A DNA stretch of 64,000 bases from Limnohabitans sp. 2KL-27 (GTDB lineage Bacteria > Pseudomonadota > Gammaproteobacteria > Burkholderiales > Burkholderiaceae_C), in the NCBI RefSeq assembly GCF_001269345.1, contig NZ_CXOP01000002.1, positions 2,294,853 to 2,358,852 on the forward strand, given 5' to 3'. Below are positions 26,580 through 34,456 of this stretch, piece after piece. Within the stretch, counting starts at the first letter, position 1, and each line of letters starts with the position of its first letter. Under the pieces are notes generated by a model. It was not told the origin of the DNA and ran no database searches. It saw only the letters and a program-made list of their open reading frames with translations. The translations under genes and the position numbers were made by a program.

Positions 26580-27806
26580 TCAAATCAAAGGGTTGTGAGA
26601 AGTGCTCAACAGTTTTTTCTGATCGATGCCAAAGCGGTCTGCCAACCAGTCGGCCAAAATTTCTTGCCCAATGGTCGGGTTGTCATGCTGGCAATGCTCC
26701 GCACCGGTCTCCTCTTCAGACAACAAGCGCAAGGTCACATCGACCCCCTTGGCCTTGCCGTAGTCATAGACTTTCTTGGCTTGCGATACGGTCAACACAT
26801 CGTGCCCACCGTGCATGACCAAAAATGGGCACTTCATGTGGTCAAGATGACCATCCAAAGTGAATTCCCGCGCCTTTTCCATGGAGGCCTTCATGGTGGG
26901 TTTGCCAAACACCCATTTGATGTGCTCAGCCAAACCGTGGTCTTCGGAGGCATTGCCCCAAAGGTCGGTGATCGCCCAGATGGCACCGTGCGCAATGCAG
27001 GCAGCCAGGCGTGGCTCATAGCATCCCGCACGCGCTGCGTAATAACCACCCAGACTGGAACCCGCCACAGCGATGCGCTTGGGGTCCACATCGTCACGTT
27101 TTTCGAGCCAGTCAATGCACTTGCCAATCGGCACTTCGGTGTCGACCCTGTTGACGACGTTGTGGCGACGCAAAGTACCGCCCTGGCCGGGGCCGTCGAT
27201 CATCAACACCGAGATGCCACGCTGGACGGCGCCACGGGCTTGCATGAACCACATTTCGTCTTTGATGGAATCCAGACCACCCATGCAAATCAGGACCGGT
27301 TGGCGGTTCTCTGGAAATGGTGCTCGCACAAAGTAGCCGCAGATGGTGACACCGTTTTCGTAAGGAATTTCAACGGCTTCACCCGCAGGGTTCAAATGCG
27401 AAATAAATTTCTTGCTGCAGGCTTCCATCTTTTCAAAAGTGGGCAAGCGGCGAGGGTCATCGGGCTTGAGGAAGAACTCTGCTTGACGGTAATAGTCTGC
27501 AGCCCGCAGGTAGCAGTTCATGGATGTCTTGATGTGTCCCAGAAGCTCTTCTTCACAGCCGCGATTCCAGTTGCGATCGCCAATGTGCATCCATTCCTTG
27601 TGCCAGCTCTCGAGGTCACCGGGGATCATGCGACTGGCCGCCTGGAACACCTCACTCACCGAGCCTCCGCCCTCTTGTGTTTCACCCAAACCGCGACGGA
27701 ATTGGTAAGCCTGCCAAGGATGCTCTGGCCAGTGGTGCCAGCCGTAAGGCTCGTAATGCGGCAGTCGGTTTTCGGTGATTTTTTCGATCAGGTTGTCTTC
27801 TGACAT
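26580..27806 (-). CDS. Alpha/beta hydrolase, FrsA/2,6-dihydroxypseudooxynicotine hydrolase-like
   Basis: A 408-residue protein with a helical N-terminal region of about 150 residues and a C-terminal alpha/beta-hydrolase domain. The nucleophile is Ser251 in AGSSLGG, the oxyanion region is ICMGGLDS, and the distal His is in ETGAEHCQHDN after the Asp loop VMHGGHDVL. Size and layout resemble the C-C-bond hydrolase of the Arthrobacter nicotine pathway and FrsA-type esterases. It is the first gene of the leftward cluster, 43 bases after a perfect palindrome. Confidence 0.83.
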   Translation of the reverse strand: MSEDNLIEKITENRLPHYEPYGWHHWPEHPWQAYQFRRGLGETQEGGGSVSEVFQAASRMIPGDLESWHKEWMHIGDRNWNRGCEEELLGHIKTSMNCYLRAADYYRQAEFFLKPDDPRRLPTFEKMEACSKKFISHLNPAGEAVEIPYENGVTICGYFVRAPFPENRQPVLICMGGLDSIKDEMWFMQARGAVQRGISVLMIDGPGQGGTLRRHNVVNRVDTEVPIGKCIDWLEKRDDVDPKRIAVAGSSLGGYYAARAGCYEPRLAACIAHGAIWAITDLWGNASEDHGLAEHIKWVFGKPTMKASMEKAREFTLDGHLDHMKCPFLVMHGGHDVLTVSQAKKVYDYGKAKGVDVTLRLLSEEETGAEHCQHDNPTIGQEILADWLADRFGIDQKKLLSTSHNPLI

Positions 27807-28178
27807 GTGGAGAGCTCCCGCTGTTTGATTCCAGAAACATTCACTATTTTCAAGTGACTTGAATCATCATACGCAGCGCATTCAAACTGTCCACTGTTTT
27901 TTTATCAGTAGATACCCGATGCCCGCCGCATCGGACAGCCGGTCAAACCAACCACGCCCGCCATGGCGCACTTTTCGGGGGCGCACAAAAACATGCACGC
28001 CTCATCTCTGTGCATGCCGATCGGCACAAAACCGGCGCATCGACACCCCCTGAATCCCATGTCCACATTGAGGCAAAGCAGCTTGAATCAGCGTGCGTCC
28101 TGGTGATTCATTCATCCCGTGGCGGAGCCCCAAAGCGGTGCGGGGTTAGAGAAGCGGGCAGAGATGCGCCGCCTCGCC
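27807..28178. promoter_or_regulatory. Intergenic control region of the catabolic cluster
   Basis: This 372-base stretch has no convincing gene. It contains the perfect 15-base palindrome TTCAAGTGACTTGAA (27849-27863), best placed to control the leftward cluster starting at 27806. Two further inverted repeats occur: CCGATGC/GCATCGG (27916-27934) and CATGCAC/GTGCATG (27992-28016). Neither hairpin is followed by a U-tract in the pirin reading direction, so no clear terminator for pirin is seen. Confidence 0.5.
27849..27863. promoter_or_regulatory. Perfect palindromic operator candidate
   Basis: TTCAAGT-G-ACTTGAA has 7-base arms around a single central base, 43 bases before the first gene of the cluster. 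Ten of its bases recur in the gap before the livH-like gene (22231-22240, opposite orientation). The XRE-cupin protein at 9254-10000 is the nearest candidate binder; this is inference. Confidence 0.55.
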
Positions 28179-29057
28179 TCAAGCTTGCTCCCCGAGCCGC
28201 CCATCTCGAAAATCTGCCAAGGCTTGGTAAATTTCTTCCTTGGTGTTCATGACAAAGGGGCCATATTGCACGATCGGCTCTTTCAGGGGTTTGCCTGCCA
28301 CCAGAATCAGCTTGGCATTGGCGCTGGCTTCGATCACCACGCCATCGGCCTGCGATGTGTTGGCCAAGATGGCCATTCGCTGCAAGGGCACGGCCTGCCC
28401 TGCGATGCGAACTTCCCCCCGGTACACATAAACAAAAGCATTGTGCCCAGCAGGAAGGCTTTGTTCAAAACGAGAGCCCTCTGGCATGTGCAAGTCCAGG
28501 TAAATCGGCTGTGTGATGTCTCGGGTCACTGCGCCCTGCAAGCCCTCGCTCTGCCCAGCGATCACCGTCACGGCCACGCCCGCGGGTGTTCTCAGCTGGG
28601 GCAATTGGTCGTTTTGAAAGTCCCGATACCAAGGGGTGTTCATCTTTTCGCTGCTGTGCAAGTTCAGCCAAAGCTGAAAGCCCTCCATCACGCCATCGGC
28701 TTGCTGTGGAATTTCAGAGTGGATCACGCCTTGGCCTGCGGTCATCCATTGCACACCGCCGTTTTGCAAGAGGCCTTCGTTGCCCGCACTGTCTTTGTGG
28801 AGCATGCGCCCGGCGATCATGTAGGTCACGGTTTCAAAGCCCCGGTGCGGATGGTCCGGGAAACCGGCGATGTAGTCGTCCGGCTTGTCGCTGCCAAAGG
28901 CATCCAGCATCAAAAAAGGGTCGAGCCGGTGCTGCAGGTCCTGCGTGAGGATGCGACTGAGCTTGACGCCTGCGCCGTCGGACGTGGCCTGGCCGGTGAC
29001 CAGGCGCTCGACAGAGCGTGAATGCAGGACAGTGGTGGGCAATGGGGCTTGGATCAC
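28179..29057 (-). CDS. Pirin family protein
   Basis: A 292-residue bicupin. The N-terminal cupin has the metal-binding set FPDHPHRGFETVTY (two His) and QGVIHSE (third His and Glu). The start is GTG 29057 behind TAGGAGA. Bacterial pirins are iron proteins, some with quercetin 2,3-dioxygenase activity and some regulating central enzymes by contact. It is separate from the catabolic cluster: the 372-base gap and a different neighbourhood (tRNA modification, RIO kinase) suggest a stand-alone gene. Confidence 0.93.
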   Translation of the reverse strand: MIQAPLPTTVLHSRSVERLVTGQATSDGAGVKLSRILTQDLQHRLDPFLMLDAFGSDKPDDYIAGFPDHPHRGFETVTYMIAGRMLHKDSAGNEGLLQNGGVQWMTAGQGVIHSEIPQQADGVMEGFQLWLNLHSSEKMNTPWYRDFQNDQLPQLRTPAGVAVTVIAGQSEGLQGAVTRDITQPIYLDLHMPEGSRFEQSLPAGHNAFVYVYRGEVRIAGQAVPLQRMAILANTSQADGVVIEASANAKLILVAGKPLKEPIVQYGPFVMNTKEEIYQALADFRDGRLGEQA

Positions 29058-29087
29058 AAGAATCTCCTATCAACAACAGCCATGGGA

Positions 29088-29840
29088 TCAGGTCATATTC
29101 ACTGCGCCCAGCTTGGCATGCGCCATGCCTTGCAAATCGGGCGGCAACTGGTGTTTGGCCTGCAGATAATGGTGGGTGTAAACCTCCAGCCAAGCCTGCA
29201 GCGCGTGCGCGGCATGGGTTTCGCCCGCCAAGTCCAAGCACAGCGAAGCGACCTCGCTGGTGCAAAAGTGGTCATCGCGGCGTGAACGGCGCAGCTGGTA
29301 ATTCGAAACCTGTTCGGGGTTCAGACTCAGCACCGGCAAGGCATTCAGGTAGGGACTTTTGCGGAACATCTTGCGGGCTTCGGGCCAGGTGGCATCGAGC
29401 AAAATGAACAGCGGTCGTTTGCCCGCTTTAGTCACCGTCACGGCTTGAACCACCCGCTCGGACGCCACAAACTCCCCCGGAAACACCACATAGGGCTGCC
29501 ACTGTGGATCGGCCAGCAGCGCCAGCAAAGCGGGGTCGACTTCGGTGCGGGCCCAGCCAAAAGCAAAAGTGTCGGTCACCACATCGGCAATCAACCAGCC
29601 GGTGTTGCTGGGCTTGAGCGGCTCGATGTCCGCCATCAGCAAACACATCCCTGCTTGCGTCGGCACCACGGGCTGCAGTGCACACAGGCAATGGCTGGGC
29701 ACCAAGCGACAGCCAGCGCAGCGTTCGCCTTTGATGCCCCCTCGCGCCAAAAAAGGCTTGGCACTGCGGGCCAAGCGACTGGCGCGCAAACGCGATACGG
29801 CGTGTGGAATTTTTTCCAGCAAAGCCCGAGACGACATCAT
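29088..29840 (-). CDS. DTW-domain tRNA-uridine aminocarboxypropyltransferase
   Basis: A 250-residue protein with the N-terminal zinc-type cysteines CAGCRLVPSHCLC and the hallmark DATWPEARKMF (DTW motif) near residue 150. DTW proteins (TapT/YfiP type) transfer the 3-amino-3-carboxypropyl group of S-adenosylmethionine to a tRNA uridine (acp3U). The start is the first ATG (29840); a TTG 12 bases upstream is possible. The upstream RIO kinase gene ends 15 bases before, suggesting co-transcription. Confidence 0.9.
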   Translation of the reverse strand: MMSSRALLEKIPHAVSRLRASRLARSAKPFLARGGIKGERCAGCRLVPSHCLCALQPVVPTQAGMCLLMADIEPLKPSNTGWLIADVVTDTFAFGWARTEVDPALLALLADPQWQPYVVFPGEFVASERVVQAVTVTKAGKRPLFILLDATWPEARKMFRKSPYLNALPVLSLNPEQVSNYQLRRSRRDDHFCTSEVASLCLDLAGETHAAHALQAWLEVYTHHYLQAKHQLPPDLQGMAHAKLGAVNMT

Positions 29841-29855
29841 GCGCTGCTGCAAGAC

Positions 29856-30734
29856 TTAGACCGCTGCGGCCATTCGCACGCGTCGGGCCGCTTCTTCGTC
29901 CCGCGCATCGTCGATTTCACGCAACACAGATTGCATGTCCACATCGGCCGTCGCGCGCTCAAAGCGGCCCGTGAGCGGTGTCGCGTTGCTCAGCAGCCCG
30001 GCTTGGTACAGACTCCAGATTTCGGGGCCGTAGTCGGTCTGGCGCAACGCAGGCGCAAATTGCCCAAAGAAGTCGCGCAAATTGCCCACGTCGCGCAGCA
30101 GCATGCGCTGGGCATGGTTGTTGCCAGCAGCATCCACCGCTTGGGGCAGGTCGATGATGACCGGCTCGTCCACCCCGGGCAAATCGCACTCGCCAGGGAT
30201 GTGCGCCAGCAAAATATTGAACTCCGACAAGTCGCCATGCACCACGCCCGCGCACAGCATGCGCACCACCTCGGCAATCAGGGTGGTGTGGTGCTGCAGG
30301 GCTTGTTCGGGGGTGAAGGCCACATCGTTCAGCCGCGGGGCCGCGTCGCCATGGGCGTCGGTCACCAGCTCCATGAGCAGAACGCCTTCGAAGAAGTTGA
30401 AGGGTTTGGGCACGCGTACGCCCGCTGCGGCCAGGCGGTAAAGCGCATCCACCTCGGCACTTTGCCAAGCGGCTTCTTGTTCCTGACGGCCAAACTTGCT
30501 GCCCTTGGCCATGGCACGGGCCGATCGCGAGTTTTTGACCTTGCGGTTCTCGGTGTAGTCCACCGCCTGGCGAAAACTGCGGTGGGTGGCTTCTTTGTAA
30601 ATTTTGGCGCAACGGGTTTCGTCCCCGCAACGGACCACAAACACCATGGCCTCTTTGCCACTCATGAGCTGGCGCACCACCGTGTCGATCAAGCCCTCAT
30701 CGACCAAGGTTTGCAGTCGGGGCGGCGCCTTCAT
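29856..30734 (-). CDS. RIO1-family serine protein kinase
   Basis: A 292-residue atypical kinase with catalytic loop VVHGDLSEFNILL (Asp and Asn) and metal-binding IIDLPQAV; the ATP-binding Lys is probably in RCAKIYKEATH. RIO kinases are universal in archaea and eukaryotes for small-subunit ribosome maturation but patchy in bacteria, where the role is unclear. It is ATGA-coupled to the VOC gene before it and lies next to a tRNA-modifying enzyme, hinting at a translation-related or stress role. Confidence 0.9.
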   Translation of the reverse strand: MKAPPRLQTLVDEGLIDTVVRQLMSGKEAMVFVVRCGDETRCAKIYKEATHRSFRQAVDYTENRKVKNSRSARAMAKGSKFGRQEQEAAWQSAEVDALYRLAAAGVRVPKPFNFFEGVLLMELVTDAHGDAAPRLNDVAFTPEQALQHHTTLIAEVVRMLCAGVVHGDLSEFNILLAHIPGECDLPGVDEPVIIDLPQAVDAAGNNHAQRMLLRDVGNLRDFFGQFAPALRQTDYGPEIWSLYQAGLLSNATPLTGRFERATADVDMQSVLREIDDARDEEAARRVRMAAAV

Positions 30735-31108
30735 CCAGGGCGATGCACGACGCAGATTTTGTGACCGTCCGGATCACGCAAATAAGCCAAAAACAGCTTG
30801 CCAGAAGGGCCCTCGCGCCAGCCAGGTGGGTTTTCGCAGGTCACGCCACCATGGGCCAGACCTGCGGCGTGAAAGGCTTCGGCCTGCTCCGTCGAAATGG
30901 CTTTGAAGCCGTACGTGGTTCCGTTGCCTACGGTGGCGGCTTCGCCGTTGATGGGCGTGGTGATGCCAAACGAGCCGGTAGGGCTGCGGTAAAAATAACG
31001 CTGGTTGTTGGCCACACCCGCAGCGATGCCCACGGTGCCCAAAACGGCATCGTAAAACTTTCTGGAGGCTTCGAGGTCTTTGACCCCGACCATGACGTGA
31101 CTGAACAT
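30731..31108 (-). CDS. VOC/glyoxalase-like domain protein
   Basis: A 125-residue single-domain VOC protein starting at ATG 31108 behind AAGGAG. It begins MFSHVMVGVKDLEASRKFYD and ends with AYLRDPDGHKICVVHRP, the typical beta-alpha-beta3 ends. The family covers glyoxalase I, dioxygenases and binding proteins; no specific reaction can be assigned. Its stop overlaps the RIO kinase start by 4 bases. Confidence 0.88.
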   Translation of the reverse strand: MFSHVMVGVKDLEASRKFYDAVLGTVGIAAGVANNQRYFYRSPTGSFGITTPINGEAATVGNGTTYGFKAISTEQAEAFHAAGLAHGGVTCENPPGWREGPSGKLFLAYLRDPDGHKICVVHRPG

Positions 31109-31338
31109 TGCTTTCTCCTTGGATTCCCGTTGTCGGGCGATTGAACTTGGCCTATCGTACTTGATACAAACGCGCGGGCTGCCCAGCCCTTTGCAAGTCC
31201 TGCGCGAGTTTGGCTGGCAATGTATATATCCAGCATAGAACCGTAAAAAGAGCATGCCCAGGGGCCAAAAGCCCCCAGCTTGTGGCAGCATGACGGGCTT
31301 CACACTTCGGTGTCCAACCAGACTGCTAAGACGAGCCC

Positions 31339-32133
31339 ATGACCCCATCCAACATCCTTTCTTTTGGCCTGAAAGGCCGCGTTGTCATCGTTACAGGCGC
31401 TGCCAATGGCATTGGCGAGGCCTGTGCGCGGCGCTTTGCCTCCGAAGGGGCGCATGTGGTGTTGGCCGACGTGAACAGCGCGCGCGGCGCCACCGTGGCC
31501 GCTGAGCTGAGCGCACAAGGCCACAGCGCCAGCTTCAAGGTTTGCGATGTCTCGCGCAAAACCGATGTCGACGCGCTGGTGACCCATGTGCTGCAGGCCT
31601 TTGGCCGCCTGGATGTGCTGGTCAACAACGCCGGCATCTTCAAGGCCGCTGATTTCTTGGATGTGACGGAGGAAGACTTCGACGCCGTCATCAACGTGAA
31701 CATCAAGGGTTCTTTTTTGATGGGCCAAGCGGCCGCCCGCGCCATGAAAAGCACTGGCGGGGGGTCCATTGTCAACATGAGTTCGGTGAATGGGGTGATG
31801 GCCATCCCCAACATCGCCAGCTACAACGTGAGCAAAGGCGGCATCAACCAACTGACGCGGGCCATGTCTTTGGCTTTGGCCGACTTCGGCATCCGCGTGA
31901 ACGCGGTGGCGCCCGGCACGATTGCCACCGAACTGGCCCGCCAGGCCGTGCTCACCAGCGAGGCGGCCGAAAAGAAAATCATGATGCGCACGCCCATGAA
32001 GCGTTTGGGCGAGCCCGACGAAGTCGCCAAGGTGGTTGCGTTTTTGGCCAGCGATGCGGCAAGCTACATCACCGGTGAAATCGTCACCGTGGACGGCGGT
32101 CGCATGGCGCTCAACTACACCGTGCCTGTTTGA
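31339..32133 (+). CDS. Short-chain dehydrogenase/reductase
   Basis: A classical SDR of 264 residues with cofactor motif TGAANGIGE (about 20-28), NNAG (about 95), and catalytic Ser in NMSSVNG plus Tyr-x3-Lys in SYNVSKGG. C-terminal [20 protein letters not shown] is typical. It heads a four-gene rightward operon with a thioesterase, glyoxalase I and a halohydrin-dehalogenase-like gene, which follow at gaps of 15, -4 and 26 bases. The 230-base divergent gap to its left contains AT-rich stretches but no operator I can call. Confidence 0.9.
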   Translation: MTPSNILSFGLKGRVVIVTGAANGIGEACARRFASEGAHVVLADVNSARGATVAAELSAQGHSASFKVCDVSRKTDVDALVTHVLQAFGRLDVLVNNAGIFKAADFLDVTEEDFDAVINVNIKGSFLMGQAAARAMKSTGGGSIVNMSSVNGVMAIPNIASYNVSKGGINQLTRAMSLALADFGIRVNAVAPGTIATELARQAVLTSEAAEKKIMMRTPMKRLGEPDEVAKVVAFLASDAASYITGEIVTVDGGRMALNYTVPV

Positions 32134-32148
32134 AGAAAACCCATTTTT

Positions 32149-32709
32149 GTGAACCCATCCACCTCACAACTCGACACTTGGTTGGCGCAAGAGCAAGTGG
32201 TTCGGCAACGTCTGGATGCAGGCGCTGGCCCAGGTGTGGCCCGGCCAGATCAGGTTGCCGGCAAAACCGGTCTGGAGGTCATGCAAGGCCTGCTCAGCGG
32301 AGAACTGCCTTACGCCAGCATCGCCAAAACCCTGGATTTTGTGCTGATCGAGGTCAGCGCAGGCCAGGCCATTTTTCAAGGCGCCCCAGGTTCGAACCAC
32401 ATGAACCCGCTGGGCACCGTGCACGGCGGCTGGTTTGCCACCTTGCTCGACTCGGCCCTGGGCTGCGCTGTGCACACCATGATGCCGCCTGGCCGGGGTT
32501 ACACCACGGCCGACCTGAGCGTGAAACTGGTCAAGGCCCTCACCCCCAAGGTGCAGCGTGTGCGCGCCATTGGCCAAGTGGTGCACTGTGGTCGCCAATT
32601 GGCCACCGCCGAAGCCCGACTGGTCGGGCCCGACGGCACCCTGTACGCCCATGCCAGCACCGCTTGCCTGGTTTTCGACATGCCCTCTACCACTGGAAAC
32701 AAACCATGA
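32149..32709 (+). CDS. PaaI-type hotdog thioesterase
   Basis: A 186-residue hotdog-fold protein starting at GTG 32149. The PaaI/4HBT hallmark is [19 protein letters not shown], where the HGG and Asp contribute to catalysis, and [12 protein letters not shown] follows. It would hydrolyse an acyl-CoA (phenylacetyl-CoA-type or branched). Its stop overlaps the next ATG (ATGA), coupling it to the glyoxalase gene. Confidence 0.88.
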   Translation: MNPSTSQLDTWLAQEQVVRQRLDAGAGPGVARPDQVAGKTGLEVMQGLLSGELPYASIAKTLDFVLIEVSAGQAIFQGAPGSNHMNPLGTVHGGWFATLLDSALGCAVHTMMPPGRGYTTADLSVKLVKALTPKVQRVRAIGQVVHCGRQLATAEARLVGPDGTLYAHASTACLVFDMPSTTGNKP

Positions 32710-33104
32710 GACTTCTCCACACCATGCTCCGCGTAGGCAACCTGCAACGCGCCATCGACTTCTACACCCAAGTGCTGGGCATGACGCTGCAACGCACTTC
32801 GGAAAACCCCGAGAACAAATACTCGCTGGCCTTTGTTGGCTATGGCAGCAACCCGGACCATGCCGAAATCGAACTGACCTACAACTGGGGCGTGGAGAGC
32901 TACGACATGGGCACGGCTTACGGCCACATTGCGCTGGGTGTGCCCGATGCCTATGCCGCTTGCGACAAGATCAAGGCCGCGGGCGGCAACGTAACGCGCG
33001 AGGCCGGTCCGGTCAAAGGGGGCACCACCGTGATCGCCTTTGTGACCGACCCCGATGGTTACAAGATCGAGTTGATTCAGCGGGCCGAATACGCCCAGCT
33101 GTAA
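32706..33104 (+). CDS. gloA: Lactoylglutathione lyase (glyoxalase I)
   Basis: A 132-residue glyoxalase I. It begins [20 protein letters not shown] with the first metal His at residue 5; metal Glu in [11 protein letters not shown], His in YGHIALGV and Glu in [10 protein letters not shown] complete the four-ligand site of the nickel-type enzyme. It converts the methylglyoxal-glutathione hemithioacetal to S-lactoylglutathione in the cytoplasm. The true start is the ATG at 32706; a long frame that appears to fuse it to upstream sequence is a reading-frame artefact. Confidence 0.93.
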   Translation: MRLLHTMLRVGNLQRAIDFYTQVLGMTLQRTSENPENKYSLAFVGYGSNPDHAEIELTYNWGVESYDMGTAYGHIALGVPDAYAACDKIKAAGGNVTREAGPVKGGTTVIAFVTDPDGYKIELIQRAEYAQL

Positions 33105-33130
33105 GTCCTTCGCATTCGCAGACACCCACC

Positions 33131-33808
33131 ATGACCTCACTGACTGGTCAACGCATTCTGGTGACCCAGGCCCAAGATTTCATGGGCCCGGCCCTGTGCC
33201 ACGAGCTGCGTGCCTGCGGCGCCGAAGTGATCGCCGACGAGCGACTGCTCACCCATCCGCTGGACGCGCAGGCCGTGATCGAGGCAGCCGGCCCGCTCGA
33301 TGCGCTGGTGATCAACCTGGCACTGCCAGCGCCGTCCACACCCGTCACGCTCATTGACGAAGCCGAGTGGCGGCAGGTGTTTGAGGTCATGGTCGACCCC
33401 CTGCCCCGCCTGGTGCGGGCGGTGGTGCCTGGCATGAAGGCACGCGGCGGCGGCAAAATCGTGGTGATGGGCAGCGCTTCGGCACTGCGCGGCATGAAGC
33501 GCGCTGCCAGTTATAGCGCGGCACGCGGTGCGCAATTGGCCTATGTGCAGGCTGCGGGCGTGGAACTGGCGCCGGACAACATCCAGCTCAATGCCGTGGC
33601 ACAAAATTTTGTCGACAACCCCACCTACTTCCCGCCCGAGGTGCAGGCCAATCCCCGCTTTCAGGAACGCCTGAAACGCGAGGTGCCGCTGGGCCGGCTG
33701 GTCAAGGCCGAAGAAGACGCCCGCTTTGTGGCCTACCTGTGCAGCGACGCGGCCAGTTGCTTTGTCGGCCAGGTGTTCCCGATGTCGGGCGGCTGGGCCG
33801 TGCGCTGA
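33131..33808 (+). CDS. Putative halohydrin dehalogenase (SDR-derived, Ser-Tyr-Arg triad)
   Basis: A 225-residue SDR-fold protein that lacks SDR cofactor and catalytic hallmarks. In place of the TGxxxGxG loop it has T12-QAQD-F17-M-G19, matching the halohydrin dehalogenase motif T-x4-F/Y-x-G that shapes the halide site. The catalytic residues are Ser115, Tyr128 and Arg132 (S-x12-Y-x3-R), where ordinary SDRs have Lys. The region QNFVDNPTYFPPE followed by VPLGRL also recalls HheC. Such enzymes convert vicinal haloalcohols to epoxides plus halide without NAD. Start is ATG 33131. It ends immediately next to the convergent eda stop. Activity is inferred from motifs only. Confidence 0.75.
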   Translation: MTSLTGQRILVTQAQDFMGPALCHELRACGAEVIADERLLTHPLDAQAVIEAAGPLDALVINLALPAPSTPVTLIDEAEWRQVFEVMVDPLPRLVRAVVPGMKARGGGKIVVMGSASALRGMKRAASYSAARGAQLAYVQAAGVELAPDNIQLNAVAQNFVDNPTYFPPEVQANPRFQERLKREVPLGRLVKAEEDARFVAYLCSDAASCFVGQVFPMSGGWAVR

Positions 33809-34456
33809 TCAGCGCGGCAAGCGACTGGCTTCACGCGCCAGTGCCTCGATGCGCGCCCAGTCGCCCTGGGCCATTGCGTCGGGAGGCACCAACCAAGAGC
33901 CGCCCACGCAAGCCACATTGGACAAGCTCAGCAGGTCATGGGCGTTTTGTGGCGTGACGCCGCCTGTGGGGCAAAACTTCACATCAAAAAACGGACCGCT
34001 CCAAGCCTTGAGCATGGCCGGGCCGCCTGCTTGCATGGCGGGAAAGAACTTGAGTTCGGTGTAGCCGTCTTCTTGCGCCATCATGATTTCGCTGCCGGTG
34101 GCCACACCTGGCAACAGCGACAAACCCTGGTCTCGGCAGGCCTGCCCCACCGCACGGGTGTAGCCGGGGCTGACCGCAAAACGGGCACCAGCTTTGGCCG
34201 CCGCAGCCGCGTCGGCCGGGCTGCGCACGGTGCCAGCCCCCACCACAGCACCGGGCACTTCTTGGGCGATGGCCTCCATGCAGGCCAGCGCCTGTGGGGT
34301 GCGCAGCGTGACTTCGAGCATGCGGATGCCGCCGGCCACCAGCGCCCGGGCCATGGGCACAGCGTGGGCCACATCGTTCAACACGATCACGGGGATCACG
34401 GGTGCGTCCTGCATGACTTGCAGGGCAGTCAATTTTCCACTCAGACTCACAGCCAT
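33809..34456 (-). CDS. eda: KDPG/KHG aldolase
   Basis: A 215-residue class I aldolase: catalytic Glu in [19 protein letters not shown], Schiff-base Lys in [12 protein letters not shown], and phosphate loop [10 protein letters not shown]. It cleaves 2-keto-3-deoxy-6-phosphogluconate to pyruvate and glyceraldehyde 3-phosphate. It overlaps edd by 10 bases, forming the Entner-Doudoroff operon. Its stop abuts the stop of the convergent dehalogenase-like gene with no base between. Confidence 0.95.
   Translation of the reverse strand: MAVSLSGKLTALQVMQDAPVIPVIVLNDVAHAVPMARALVAGGIRMLEVTLRTPQALACMEAIAQEVPGAVVGAGTVRSPADAAAAAKAGARFAVSPGYTRAVGQACRDQGLSLLPGVATGSEIMMAQEDGYTELKFFPAMQAGGPAMLKAWSGPFFDVKFCPTGGVTPQNAHDLLSLSNVACVGGSWLVPPDAMAQGDWARIEALAREASRLPR

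Noticed and set aside
27916..28016. Rho-independent terminator for pirin
   Set aside because: Two hairpins exist but neither is followed by a U-tract in the pirin direction.
32130..33104. Apparent fusion protein ending in glyoxalase I
   Set aside because: The first half is an out-of-frame reading of the thioesterase gene; glyoxalase I has its own ATG at 32706 in an ATGA overlap.
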